From Bacteroidota bacterium (GTDB lineage: Bacteria; Bacteroidota; Bacteroidia; Bacteroidales; Paludibacteraceae): a stretch of DNA of 64,000 nt. Both the position numbers and the translations under genes were made by a program. The DNA is taken from contig JAEWUM010000053.1 in NCBI GenBank assembly GCA_023459355.1, forward strand, positions 4,918-68,917, given 5' to 3'. Shown here piece by piece: positions 8,066 to 18,000 of this stretch. The notes under the pieces are model-generated. The model was given only the letters and a program-made list of their open reading frames with translations, was not told where the DNA came from and ran no database searches. Each line of letters opens with the position of its first letter. The first letter of the stretch is position 1.

Positions 8066-8641
8066 ATGACTTATATATTAATTTTCATCGGAGCCGTATT
8101 TGTGAACAACATTGTGTTGTCACAGTTTCTGGGTATTTGTCCGTTTTTGGGTGTGTCGAAAAAAATTGATACCGCGCTAGGTATGAGTGGAGCTGTGGCT
8201 TTTGTAATGACCATAGCAACTATTGTTACCTTTTTAATTCAGGTCTATGTGCTTGAACCTTTGCAGATTGGTTATCTTCAAACCATATCCTTTATCCTCA
8301 TTATTGCAGCTTTAGTACAGTTGGTTGAAATTATTCTGAAAAAAATATCGCCTGCGCTTTATCAGGCTTTAGGTGTTTTTCTTCCCCTTATTACTACAAA
8401 CTGTGCGATTTTAGGTGTGGCCATTATGGTTATTCAAAAGGATTTTAACTTGTTGCAAAGTGTTGTTTTTGCTATTTCTACTGCGCTTGGCTTCGGATTG
8501 GCATTAATTTTATTTGCCGGTATCAGAGAACAATTAAATTTTGTATCTTTGCCCCGCGGAATGAAAGGTACACCTGCCGCCCTGCTTGTTGCAGGATTAC
8601 TGGCAATGGCTTTTATGGGATTCGCAGGAATCGTTAAATAG
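8066..8641 (+). CDS. rnfA: Rnf complex membrane subunit RnfA
   Basis: This 191-residue membrane protein is homologous to RnfE and has six helices. 'NNIVLSQFLGICPFLGVSKK' carries the conserved cysteine near the N-terminus and 'LPLITTNCAILGVAI' the second one. Together with RnfE it forms the antiparallel pair at the heart of the complex. It is the last gene of the B-C-D-G-E-A operon, so the operon is complete and apparently functional. Confidence 0.96.
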   Translation: MTYILIFIGAVFVNNIVLSQFLGICPFLGVSKKIDTALGMSGAVAFVMTIATIVTFLIQVYVLEPLQIGYLQTISFILIIAALVQLVEIILKKISPALYQALGVFLPLITTNCAILGVAIMVIQKDFNLLQSVVFAISTALGFGLALILFAGIREQLNFVSLPRGMKGTPAALLVAGLLAMAFMGFAGIVK

Positions 8642-8704
8642 TGGTTAATGGCTAATGCTTAGTGGTTAATTATCCACTAACCACTGACAACTAACCACTA
8701 ATAA
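8641..8704. repeat. TAGTGGTTAATGG / CCACTAACCACTA repeat before tRNA-Gly
   Basis: GTGG(T/C)TA-type units on the left arm and CCACTAACCACTGACAACTAACCACTAA on the right arm can pair into a hairpin between rnfA and the tRNA gene. It belongs to the same family as 8031-8064, 12026-12096, 43981-44058 and 60747-60804. Confidence 0.7.
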
Positions 8705-8705
8705 C

Positions 8706-8778
8706 GCGGCAATAGCTCAGTTGGTAGAGCGTCGGCTTCCCAAGCCGAAGGTCGCGGGTTCGAACCCCGTTTGCCGCT
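8706..8778 (+). tRNA. tRNA-Gly (anticodon CCC)
   Basis: This is a 73-base cloverleaf. The acceptor arms GCGGCAA and TTGCCGC pair fully. The D-arm is GCTC...GAGC, the anticodon arm TCGGC-TTCCCAA-GCCGA, and the T-arm GCGGG-TTCGAAC-CCCGT. The seven-base anticodon loop places CCC at positions 34-36, which reads GGG glycine codons. No CCA end is encoded. It lies just before carB on the same strand. Confidence 0.95.
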
Positions 8779-8803
8779 CGGAACAATAAAACTAGTATCA
8801 AGC

Positions 8804-11800
8804 GTGGTAGAGCAATCAATTAAAAAAGTGATCCTATTAGGATCGGGGGCCTTGAAAATCGGACAGGCTGGAGAATTCGACTATTCGGGGTCGCAGGCGT
8901 TAAAAGCCATGAAAGAAGAAGGAATTGAAACTATCCTTATCAACCCCAACATCGCTACTATTCAAACATCGGAAGGTATTGCCGATAAGGTTTACTTTCT
9001 TCCCATCACCCCTTATTTCGTAGAACAAATTATTATCAAAGAAAAACCCGATGGTATTTTACTTGCTTTCGGGGGACAAACAGCGCTGAACTGTGGTACC
9101 GAGATGTATCTCAACGGTACGCTGGATAAGTATAATGTCCGTGTACTGGGAACTTCGGTGGAAGCCATCATGATTACGGAAGACCGCGATTTGTTTGTGA
9201 AAAAGCTGAACGAGATTGAAGCTAAAACTCCGGTATCACAGGCTGTTGAAAATCTCGAAGATGCGTTGACAGTGGGTCGTCGTATAGGTTTTCCGGTAAT
9301 GGTGCGTTCTGCTTATGCCCTGGGAGGATTGGGTTCCGGTATATGTGCAAACGAGGAAGAGTTTATTACGCTGTGTACAAGTGCGCTGGCTCACTCGAAA
9401 CAGATTCTGGTGGAGGAAAGTCTGAAAGGTTGGAAAGAAATTGAATTCGAAGTCATCCGCGATAAAAACGATCATTGCTTTACCGTGGTGCCTATGGAAA
9501 ACTTCGACCCGCTGGGCATTCATACCGGTGAAAGTATTGTAGTGGCTCCGATTATTACCCTTACAAAAGATCAGATTGCTTATCTCGAAGATGTTGCCCG
9601 TCAGGTGGTTCGTCACATCGGTATCGTGGGTGAATGTAATATTCAATATGCTTTTAATGCGGAAACAAACGATTACCGCATCATCGAAATTAATGCCCGT
9701 TTGAGTCGCTCTTCAGCATTGGCGTCCAAAGCGTCGGGCTATCCGCTGGCTTTCGTGGCTACCAAACTTGCCTTAGGTTATTCTCTTGACCAGATAGGGG
9801 AGATGGGTACGCCTAATTCTGCCTATGTAGCCCCATCAGTTGATTATATGATCGTGAAGATACCGCGTTGGGATCTCACTAAATTTCAGGGTGTGAGCCG
9901 GGAAATCGGTTCATCTATGAAATCGGTGGGCGAAATCATGTCGATCGGTCAGTCGTTTGAAGAAATCATCCAAAAAGGATTGCGTATGATTGGCCAGGGG
10001 ATGCACGGCTTTGTAGGTAACAAAGACCTGACTTTCGATAATATTGAAGATGCGCTTTCCAAACCGACGGATTTGCGCATCTTTGCTATTGCAGATGCTT
10101 TTGAGAAAGGATACAGCGTGAATGAGATTGAAGCGCTGACGAAAATAGATACATGGTTCCTCGGAAAATTAGAAAACATTTATAAGTACACCAAAGTACT
10201 GGAACAATACAATAAAATTTCAGATTTGCCGAAAGAAGTTCTGGCTGAAGCCAAACGACTTGGTTTTTCTGATTTCCAGATTGCCCGGTATGTGGAAAAT
10301 CCGACCGGTACGATGGAACAGGAAGTCCTGGAAGTGCGTGAACTTCGTAAAAGCAAAGGTGTAACTCCGGTTATCCGCCGTATTAATACTGTTGCGTCTG
10401 ATCATCCGGATGATACAAATTACCTTTATTTTACTTATGGTTCGGATAAAGCATACCAACCTCCCAGGTCGAATAAAGAAGCTGTAGTCGTGTTGGGATC
10501 AGGCGCGTATCGTATCGGTTCTTCGGTGGAATTCGACTGGTGTTCTGTGAATGCTGTGGTTACTGCACGTAACTTAGGTTATGAGTCGGTGATGATTAAT
10601 TACAACCCCGAAACTGTTTCGACCGACTACGATATGTGCGACCGGCTTTATTTCGATGAGTTATCCTTCGAAAGAGTTCTGGATGTGGTGGATATTGAAT
10701 CGCCGAAAGGAGTTATCCTGTCGATGGGTGGACAAATACCCAACAACCTGGCAACTAAACTCGACCGCCAGCAGGTTCCCATTCTTGGTACTTCTGCTGC
10801 ATCGATCGACAGGGCCGAGAATCGTCACAAATTCTCTACCATGCTCGACGAACTGGGTATCGACCAGCCCAGGTGGAAAGAGCTGACCAGTTTCGATGAG
10901 ATTGATTCATTTATAGAAGAGGTTGGTTTCCCTGTGTTGATTCGTCCTTCGTATGTACTTTCCGGCGCTGCCATGAATGTTTGCTATAATAAAGAGCAAA
11001 TGCGTAAGTTCCTGTCGTTGGCAGCCAAGGTGTCAAAACAATATCCCGTGGTAGTGTCGGAGTTTCTGCAGAACGCAAAGGAAATTGAGTTTGATGCTGT
11101 TGCCCAGAACGGAGAGGTGGTTGAATATGCCATTTCAGAACATGTGGAGTTTGCCGGAGTACATTCTGGTGATGCAACATTGGTTTTCCCGGCACAAAAG
11201 ATTTATTTTGAAACCATGCGCCGCATTAAACGCATTTCCCGAAAAATAGCCAAAGAGTTGAATATCAGCGGACCTTTCAATATCCAATTCTTAGCCAGAG
11301 ATAATTACATCAAGGTTATTGAATGTAATCTGCGCGCCTCACGTTCCTTTCCTTTCGTGTCGAAAGTTATCAAGCGTAATTTCATTGAAACGGCCACCCG
11401 TATCATGCTGAATGCTCCTTACAGCAAGCCTGATTCGTCCGTTTTCGATGTGGAACATATCGGTGTAAAAGCCTCTCAGTTCTCTTTTGCCAGATTACAC
11501 AATGCTGACCCTATATTAGGTGTGGATATGTCATCTACCGGTGAAGTAGGATGTATCGGAGATGATTATTCTGAAGCTGTGTTGAAATCGCTGTTGTCGG
11601 TAGGTTTTGAAATCCCAAAGAAGAACATCCTTATTTCTTCCGGAGAACCCAAATCAAAAGTGGAGTTGATAGAAGCAACCCGTATGCTGCAACAGAAAGG
11701 TTATAAAATTTACACCACAAGAGGAACACAGCGTTTTTTAGCGGAAAATGGTGTAGAGGCTATCGCTGTTCAGTGGCCTGATGAAGACGGAGAATTGAAT

Positions 11801-12019
11801 GTCAAAAATCTTTTGGCTAAAAAGCATTTTGATTTGGTTATCAATATCCCTAAAAATACGACAGAAAGGGAACTGCGTAATGACTACATTATTCGCCGCA
11901 GTGCCGTTGATTTTAATATCCCGTTGTTAACCAATGCCCGACTGGCATCTGCATTCATTCAGGCTTTCTGTAATATAAGTCTGGAGAATATCAAAATCAA
12001 AAGTTGGGACGAGTATTGA
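8804..12019 (+). CDS. carB: Carbamoyl-phosphate synthase large subunit
   Basis: This protein of about 1071 residues has two tandem ATP-grasp halves ('GSGALKIGQAGEFDYSGSQA' and 'GSGAYRIGSSVEFDWCSVNA') and a C-terminal MGS-like allosteric domain. With CarA it makes carbamoyl phosphate for arginine and pyrimidine synthesis; carA is not in the window. The frame stays open back to 8771, inside the tRNA gene, so an upstream start is not credible. GTG at 8804 places IKKVILLGSGALKIG a few residues in, as is normal. No strong ribosome site is seen. Confidence 0.95.
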   Translation: MVEQSIKKVILLGSGALKIGQAGEFDYSGSQALKAMKEEGIETILINPNIATIQTSEGIADKVYFLPITPYFVEQIIIKEKPDGILLAFGGQTALNCGTEMYLNGTLDKYNVRVLGTSVEAIMITEDRDLFVKKLNEIEAKTPVSQAVENLEDALTVGRRIGFPVMVRSAYALGGLGSGICANEEEFITLCTSALAHSKQILVEESLKGWKEIEFEVIRDKNDHCFTVVPMENFDPLGIHTGESIVVAPIITLTKDQIAYLEDVARQVVRHIGIVGECNIQYAFNAETNDYRIIEINARLSRSSALASKASGYPLAFVATKLALGYSLDQIGEMGTPNSAYVAPSVDYMIVKIPRWDLTKFQGVSREIGSSMKSVGEIMSIGQSFEEIIQKGLRMIGQGMHGFVGNKDLTFDNIEDALSKPTDLRIFAIADAFEKGYSVNEIEALTKIDTWFLGKLENIYKYTKVLEQYNKISDLPKEVLAEAKRLGFSDFQIARYVENPTGTMEQEVLEVRELRKSKGVTPVIRRINTVASDHPDDTNYLYFTYGSDKAYQPPRSNKEAVVVLGSGAYRIGSSVEFDWCSVNAVVTARNLGYESVMINYNPETVSTDYDMCDRLYFDELSFERVLDVVDIESPKGVILSMGGQIPNNLATKLDRQQVPILGTSAASIDRAENRHKFSTMLDELGIDQPRWKELTSFDEIDSFIEEVGFPVLIRPSYVLSGAAMNVCYNKEQMRKFLSLAAKVSKQYPVVVSEFLQNAKEIEFDAVAQNGEVVEYAISEHVEFAGVHSGDATLVFPAQKIYFETMRRIKRISRKIAKELNISGPFNIQFLARDNYIKVIECNLRASRSFPFVSKVIKRNFIETATRIMLNAPYSKPDSSVFDVEHIGVKASQFSFARLHNADPILGVDMSSTGEVGCIGDDYSEAVLKSLLSVGFEIPKKNILISSGEPKSKVELIEATRMLQQKGYKIYTTRGTQRFLAENGVEAIAVQWPDEDGELNVKNLLAKKHFDLVINIPKNTTERELRNDYIIRRSAVDFNIPLLTNARLASAFIQAFCNISLENIKIKSWDEY

Positions 12020-12025
12020 TTTAAG

Positions 12026-12096
12026 TAGTGGTCAGTGAATAGTTTAAGCGTTTAAAAATTAAAAAAATCAAAGGTTTTACTATTCACTAACCACTA
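12026..12096. repeat. Inverted repeat between convergent carB and sodB
   Basis: The 18 bases TAGTGGTCAGTGAATAGT (12026-12043) are complementary to 12079-12096 with one mismatch. It probably ends transcription from both sides, though there is no clear T-run. It is a member of the TAGTGGTTAGTGAATAG dispersed family. Confidence 0.75.
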
Positions 12097-12106
12097 TCTA
12101 ATTGAT

Positions 12107-12682
12107 TTAGTATCTTGCAGATACTACATTCCAATCAACCAAATTCCATAAAGCGTTAACGTAATCCGGCCGGCGATTCTGATAATCGATGTAATAAGCA
12201 TGTTCCCATACATCAAATGTAAGCAATGGAACTAATTCCCGTGTCATCGGGTTTCCGGCATTACTTTCTTTCACGATTGATAATTTTCCTTCTTTATCAT
12301 TTACCAGCCAGGCCCATCCTGAACCAAAAATGCTAACCGCAGCTTTACCAAATTCTGCCTTGAAATTGTCGAGTGAACCAAAAGCTGTATTGATAGCTTT
12401 AGTCAGAGCTGCATTGGGAGCAGAACCTTTTTCAGGAGTAAGCGAAAGGAAATAAAAGTTGTGATTCCAGATTTGAGCAGCATTATTGAAAATAGCCCCT
12501 TCGGATTTTTTGACAATGGTATCCAGATCTGCCTGTTCGAAATCAGTCCCCGGAATCAGGTTGTTCAGATTGTTAACATAAGCCTGATGGTGTTTTCCGT
12601 AGTGAAAACTGATGGTTTCAGCACTGATAACTGGTGCAAGCGCATCCTGCGCATAAGGTAATTCCGGCAATGAAAATTTCAT
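12107..12682 (-). CDS. sodB: Superoxide dismutase, iron type, cytoplasmic
   Basis: This 191-residue Fe/Mn superoxide dismutase has metal ligands H27, H74, D157 and H161. Q70 in the 'NNAAQIWNH' segment and the 'NAGNP' segment at 141-145 are the residues typical of iron enzymes. There is no signal peptide, so it acts in the cytoplasm. The frame extends upstream to 12742, but the ATG at 12682 gives the standard MKFSLPELPYAQDALAP start, and the longer version would run into the promoter. It converges on carB. Confidence 0.95.
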   Translation of the reverse strand: MKFSLPELPYAQDALAPVISAETISFHYGKHHQAYVNNLNNLIPGTDFEQADLDTIVKKSEGAIFNNAAQIWNHNFYFLSLTPEKGSAPNAALTKAINTAFGSLDNFKAEFGKAAVSIFGSGWAWLVNDKEGKLSIVKESNAGNPMTRELVPLLTFDVWEHAYYIDYQNRRPDYVNALWNLVDWNVVSARY

Positions 12683-12724
12683 GATGATTTTGTTTTTAAG
12701 TTTATATTTCAGATTTATTGAGTA

Positions 12725-12732
12725 CAAAAATA
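12725..12732 (-). promoter_or_regulatory. -7 element for sodB
   Basis: TATTTTTG on the reverse strand matches TAnnTTTG and lies 42 bases before the sodB start. A clear -33 element at normal spacing was not found. Confidence 0.5.
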
Positions 12733-12828
12733 CACTTTCCAACTTGGTTTTATCTCCAAAGCTTCAAATTTATTAAGAATTTTCGCTTCAAATTTACATT
12801 TAAAAAACTAAAAAAACAAAGATTGATA

Positions 12829-12859
12829 TTGTCCAGACTTATTTTTATTCCCATCTTTG
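12829..12859 (+). promoter_or_regulatory. Promoter for the SPOR lipoprotein gene
   Basis: TTG at 12829-12831, a 20-base spacer, then CATCTTTG at 12852-12859. The -7 box has one mismatch to TAnnTTTG. The start codon is at 12892. Confidence 0.5.
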
Positions 12860-12891
12860 CATAAATTTTAAAATCAATTTAAGTTTTTATT

Positions 12892-13350
12892 ATGAACAAA
12901 GCATTGCAATTATTCTTTTTTGTGGCTGTTATCAGTCTGACAATGATTTCTTGTAAATCCAAACAAAAAGTTACAGAAATAAAAAGTGCATCTGTTCCGG
13001 CAACTACTGTCGCTCCTGTACAGGAAACCCCAAAGCCGGTTGCTCAGGTGTCGACACAGCCGGAAGTTACCCGTTCGGAGTCCTTTAAACTGGCTGCCGG
13101 TGAAACTAACAGTGCTGCTATGAATAAGAAATATCATGTGCAGGTAGGTGCATTCGGTAATCATACAAATGCTGTTAACTTACGTGCTAAGCTAGTTGCT
13201 GAAGGAAATAACGCTCTCGTTGTTGAGAATGAAAACGGGATGTTGCGGGTAATCATTGCATCTTTTGATGAATATAAAGATGCACGGGCAAAAATAGATC
13301 AGATAAGAGCTACTTATCCTGATGCCTGGGTATTAGTACAGAAAAAATAA
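12892..13350 (+). CDS. SPOR-domain lipoprotein
   Basis: This 152-residue protein has a lipoprotein signal ending LTMISC at residue 21, a low-complexity linker rich in proline, valine and threonine, and a C-terminal SPOR domain from about residue 80 (KYHVQVGAFGNHTNAVNLRAKL...VIIASFDEYKDARAKI). SPOR domains bind peptidoglycan strands stripped of stem peptides, often at the division site. Its stop codon shares one base with the start of the ZIP transporter, so the two are translationally coupled. Its specific partner is unknown. Confidence 0.85.
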   Translation: MNKALQLFFFVAVISLTMISCKSKQKVTEIKSASVPATTVAPVQETPKPVAQVSTQPEVTRSESFKLAAGETNSAAMNKKYHVQVGAFGNHTNAVNLRAKLVAEGNNALVVENENGMLRVIIASFDEYKDARAKIDQIRATYPDAWVLVQKK

Positions 13351-14114
13351 TGACGCAGCTTTTATATACCATTTTAGCATTGCTGGCAGCCAGTGTCGGC
13401 AGTGTAGCCCTTAGTGGCAGTTTGCTGATGTTAAATAACAAATGGCTGGAAAAAATTTCCGGCTATTTGTTGTATCTGGCAGGAGGTACTTTATTAGGTG
13501 CAGCATTACTTGGGCTGATTCCACAATCTGCTGAAAGTCTTCATCTGGAAGAGGTGCTTGTTTGGGTACTTATCGGTATTCTTTTCTTTTTTCTGCTGGA
13601 GAAATTCATATTGTGGCGTATGTGTCATGATAAAAACTGCGAACGCCAGATACATGCTGCGGGTCCGATGATCATCATTGGAGATGCTGTACACAATGCC
13701 ATTGACGGGGTTGTTATTGCCGCATCTTTTCTGACTTCAACCGAACTGGGTATCTTTGTGACTATTTCTGTGGTATTGCATGAAATTCCACAGGAGTTGG
13801 GAGATTTTGGTATTCTGCTAAAGAGTGGCTATACAAGGAAAAAAGCCTTATTTTACAATCTGTTGTCGGGTAGTAGTTCGCTGGTTGCCGGTGTAGCCGC
13901 TTATTTCCTGTTGGATTTGGTTCAGGGTTTTATTCCCTATGCGCTGGCCATTGCTGCAGCCAGTTTTCTGTATGTCTCCATGGCTGACTTAATTCCGGAA
14001 ATGCACAAAGAAACCAAACCCAAAGAATCCATCATCCAGTTTTTGCTTGTTCTGCTTGGTATCGCCATCATTTTCATTTCTGTTGCCGGTCATTCGCATG
14101 GACATGCACATTGA
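13350..14114 (+). CDS. ZIP-family divalent metal transporter
   Basis: This 254-residue membrane protein has about eight helices. The metal-site helix reads 'DAVHNAIDGVVIAASF' and the next conserved helix 'VVLHEIPQELGDFGIL', which together are the ZIP HNxxD and HEIPxE motifs. The tail ends in a histidine-rich HSHGHAH. ZIP proteins bring zinc, iron or similar ions into the cytoplasm. It overlaps the SPOR lipoprotein gene by one base (TAATG). The metal transported cannot be told from sequence. Confidence 0.92.
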   Translation: MTQLLYTILALLAASVGSVALSGSLLMLNNKWLEKISGYLLYLAGGTLLGAALLGLIPQSAESLHLEEVLVWVLIGILFFFLLEKFILWRMCHDKNCERQIHAAGPMIIIGDAVHNAIDGVVIAASFLTSTELGIFVTISVVLHEIPQELGDFGILLKSGYTRKKALFYNLLSGSSSLVAGVAAYFLLDLVQGFIPYALAIAAASFLYVSMADLIPEMHKETKPKESIIQFLLVLLGIAIIFISVAGHSHGHAH

Positions 14115-14174
14115 GTCGTGAACTTTTTTCCTATCGTCTTGTTTTTATAGATGAACATATAAAAACATAAAGAT

Positions 14175-14600
14175 ATGGCAGAAAAACATACGATTCTTAC
14201 GAAATGGAAAGGCGGTTTGGCCTTTGAAACTGATCTCAACGGACATGTTGTCAGGATGGATGCTCCTGTGGAAGCAGGTGGTGAAAACTCTGGCCCGGGA
14301 CCAAAAAGGCTGATGATGGTCGCATTAAGTGGTTGTACCGGAATGGATGTCGTATCACTCCTCAAAAAAATGCGGGTTGATTTTGATAAGGTTGAGATAG
14401 AAGTGCAGGGTGATGTTACGGAAGAACATCCAAAGCATTATTATAAGATGCATGTGATTTATTATATCCACGGAAAAAATTTACCGCTGGATAAAGTGCA
14501 GAAAGCTGTTAAAAAGTCTGAAGATCTCTACTGCGGAGTCCGGGCGGCTTATGCCAAAGGCATGGAAATGTCGTCCGAAATCCGCATAGTAGAAAGTTAA
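14175..14600 (+). CDS. OsmC-family protein
   Basis: This 141-residue OsmC/Ohr-fold protein contains 'GPGPKRLMMVALSGCTGMDVVSLLKKMR', carrying the first active cysteine, and 'KKSEDLYCGVRAAYAKG', carrying the second. Family members reduce organic hydroperoxides, but many are uncharacterised. It belongs to the OsmC-like branch rather than Ohr, judging by length and the SGCTG motif. It follows the ZIP gene by 60 bases on the same strand and ends 7 bases from the convergent PII-like gene. Confidence 0.9.
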   Translation: MAEKHTILTKWKGGLAFETDLNGHVVRMDAPVEAGGENSGPGPKRLMMVALSGCTGMDVVSLLKKMRVDFDKVEIEVQGDVTEEHPKHYYKMHVIYYIHGKNLPLDKVQKAVKKSEDLYCGVRAAYAKGMEMSSEIRIVES

Positions 14601-14607
14601 GCGAAGA

Positions 14608-14901
14608 TTAAATCATCTCTTCGATATTCCATACAAAAGCCCTCAATCCCATCAACTCTGATGTTTGGTCGAGGGCTTTTAAATCTTCTAAAACCTGTTT
14701 TACTTTCCTGTCTTCCACTATTGTTATGATGGCGGAGTTTAATGATGGCCAGGCATGTGTTCCTAAATGTGGGTCGCCGGTTTTGGTTCCACGTCCCTGA
14801 ACTTCAGGCCAGCAGGTAAACCCGCGGATATTATTTCCCCGAAGAATTGACATAATTTGCTCATAATATGCCTGGTCGAATGTGATGAATATTGATTTCA
14901 T
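14608..14901 (-). CDS. Small PII-like protein in the RND efflux operon
   Basis: This 97-residue protein starts MKSIFITFDQAYYEQIMSIL. It has the beta-alpha-beta pattern of PII-like (GlnB-superfamily) proteins, with a loop 'GRGTKTGDPHLGTHAWPSLNSAIITIVEDRKVKQVLEDL'. It sits downstream of the efflux permease on the same strand, separated by a 128-base gap with tandem GTTATCG repeats and a perfect palindrome. Assignment to the PII fold is from pattern, not a certain match. If correct it may sense a small molecule or metal linked to the pump. Confidence 0.6.
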   Translation of the reverse strand: MKSIFITFDQAYYEQIMSILRGNNIRGFTCWPEVQGRGTKTGDPHLGTHAWPSLNSAIITIVEDRKVKQVLEDLKALDQTSELMGLRAFVWNIEEMI

Positions 14902-14903
14902 TT

Positions 14904-15002
14904 GTTATCGTTTTTTTGTTGTTGTTATCGTTTTTTTGTTGTTGTTATCGTTTTTGTTATCGTTTTTGTTATCGTAGAGACGCCCTATTAGGGCGTCTCT
15001 AC
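14904..15002. repeat. GTTATCG tandem repeat followed by a perfect palindrome
   Basis: Two 20-base units (GTTATCGTTTTTTTGTTGTT) at 14904-14943 are followed by two 12-base units at 14944-14967 and one GTTATCG. Next is a perfect 12-bp stem, GTAGAGACGCCC, with its complement around TATTA at 14974-15002. It lies between the efflux permease and the PII-like gene and could act as an attenuator of the last gene. Confidence 0.8.
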
Positions 15003-15029
15003 ATTGTTTTTCGTGTCGCGTCAAAAATT

Positions 15030-18000
15030 CTATTCATTTAATTTTTTTCTCCATTTTTTTCTGAATTTCTTCACGCCTCTGCCGGCAAATGATGCATAAA
15101 CAGTTGGTACGATAACCAAGGTAAAGAGGGTGGATATAGTCAAGCCTCCAATTACGGTGATGGCCATGGGTCTCCACATTTCAGAGCCTTCTGATGAGGA
15201 TACGGCTAGAGGCAACATCCCCAGGATTGTAGTAAGAGTGGTCATGAGTACCGGGCGTAAACGGGATTTTCCACCATTTACAACCGATTGTATGACGCCC
15301 ATGCCTCTTCCTCGGTTCAGGTTGATGTAGTCAACCAATACGATACCATTTTTAACCACGATACCAACGAGCATGATGATTCCGACAAACGACATCATAT
15401 TCAATGTGCTTCCGGTAATCAGGAATGCCATAATCACACCTGAAACAGCAAACGGAACCGAGAACATGATAATAAATGGATAAGTAAGCGATTCGAACTG
15501 AGATGCCATCACGATAAATACCAACAATACAATCAGTAACAATAAGGTTCCGAGGTCAGCAAATGATTCTTGTTGATCAACATAAGTCCCGGCAATCTGG
15601 GTATAGATATTTGAGGAGATGTTCATTTTGTCTAATTCTTTGTTGATACCCAGAACAGCCTTGTCGATGGTTGTTCCTGAAACAGTAGAAGATACAGTAA
15701 CCAGACGTTGACGGTTTTTACGTTCAATGGTCGGAGGAGAGAATTCTTCCACCACTTTACCTACATCTTTCAACCGGATGGATTGTCCCTGACTGTTATA
15801 AATCAGGATGTTTTCCATTGATTCGATTGATTGCCGGAATTCGGGAGCATAAGCTACCCTGATGTTATACTCTTCGCCATCTTCCCTGAACAAAGAGGCT
15901 GTCATTCCATTAATCCTGTTACGCAGATAGTTGGATGCAGTAGCCATATTCAAGCCGTTCATTGCCAGTTTTTCGCGGTCAAATTCAACACGGAATTCAG
16001 GAATGTAATCACCACGACTGATGCTGACATTTACGAGTCCTGGAATTTTAGACATTCTGTCCCTGATTTCAGCCGCTATTTTGTCGGTTTCCTGAAAATC
16101 ATATCCATAGATTTCAAGATCCAGGGTGGATTGTCCTCCCATCATTCTCATGCCGCCACCGGCCAGGATGGATGATTTTTTAATTTCCGGAAGATTTTCG
16201 AGGTCAATACGCATGCTGTCGCATATTTCGAACATACTTCTTTCACGGTCATTCAAATCAATCATTCTAATATTGAAGGAGATGATGTTGGAGCCATTGT
16301 TTTGTAACGACCCCCAAACATTTGAACTGCTTGCTTGACCGATGGTGTAGTTGATCATGTCCAGTTCAGGATATTTGTCTTTCCACAATTCATAAATTCT
16401 TGATGCAGTCTCCTTGGTGATTTCTACCCTGGTGCCAATTGGTAATTCGACGGTAGCAGCAATTCTGCTGTTATCTTGAGCAGGTATGAATTCGGAGCCG
16501 ATAAAACCGGCAGGAATTAAACTAATGATGAAGAATGCAAAAACACTTATAATCACAGTTTTTCGGTGACGAACCGACCAGTTTACCAATGCTGCATATT
16601 TCTCATCCAGTTTGTTTAATGCCTTTTCAATCGGCGTAAAGATGAGTTTGTAAGCTTTGTTGTGTTTCGGATTCAACCGTAACAATTGTGAAGACAGCAT
16701 GGGGGTTAAGGTTAATGCACAAATAGTGGACACGATCATGATGATGGTTACCATCCAACCTAATTGCTCAAACATTACACCTGCCATACCCGAAATCATG
16801 GTCAGCGGGAAGAATACGGCTAATAAGGTCAAAGTGGAAGCGATAACCGAAATGGCTACCTCGTTTGTCGCATGTACTGCCGCACTTTTTGGGCGACTTC
16901 CCCGTTCTATGTGTGTTGTTATATTTTCTAATACCACAATGGCGTCATCCACCACCATACCGATGGCTACCGACAAAGAGCTTAAGGAGATAATGTTCAG
17001 CGATCCTCCGGTAAATCCAAGATAAATAAATGCTGCTACCAATGAAATCGGAATTGTTAATATAATAATGAGGGTTGCCCTCCAGCGTCCCAGAAAAGCC
17101 AGTACCACCAACATTACGAATATAAACGCATACATGACCGTTTCAACCAAACCTGAAATGGTTTGTTTGATATTGTCAGAAGTGTCCATGATGATTTCTA
17201 TCTTGACATCTGATGGCAAATTCTTCTGAAGTTCAGGCAGAGCTTTGTTTACCTCTTCAGCAATTTCGACTGTATTTGATCCTGATCGCTTTTGCACCAC
17301 GATGCTTGCGCCCTGAACGGCATTGGTATAAACTTCCTGTGAACGTTCCTGTAGCGTATCCTTGATAACGGCAACGTCCGATAAGTATATGTTTTTACCG
17401 GCATAAGAGCCTACCACCAGGCTGTTTAGTTCATTTGGGGTAGAAAATTCTCCTTCTACCCGCAAAGAATAGGTTTCATTCCCGATATCCATAGTTCCTG
17501 CAGGGGTATTGATATTCTCCATCCGGATCGTTTGTGACAAACCTTCTATGGTTAAATGATAAGCTTCGAGTTTTGATGGATCGATAAATACCTGTATTTC
17601 TCTTTCCGGCGCTCCGGCAATAGAAACTGAACCAACACCCGGAATACGGGCCAATGGATTCGCCACATTTTCTTCCAGAATTTTATATAAGGCTGGTAAA
17701 CTCTGATCTGCTGTCGCAGATATCATCATAACCGGAATCATATCGGTACTGAACTTAAAAATGATGGGTTCAGTAGTGCCTTCCGGTAAATAGGATTTTA
17801 CCATGTCCAACTTCGAACGAACATCATTGGTCAGGGCTTCAATATCCAAGCCATAATCAAATTCAAGTGAGATGATGGAGCGGTTTTCTCTCGACGAAGA
17901 TGTAATCTTCTTCAGGTTGGCTACAGTATTCAACGAGTTTTCCAACGGTCGGGTGACATTCGTTTCCACATCGGCAGCACTCGCTCCCTGATAGGTTGTC

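Noticed and set aside
8771..8803. Longer carB starting at TTG 8771
   Set aside because: This start lies in the acceptor stem of tRNA-Gly and would add residues not found in CarB proteins.
14974..15002. Standard terminator for the RND operon
   Set aside because: The stem is perfect, but no T-run follows on either strand. It is better described as a dispersed palindrome or attenuator.
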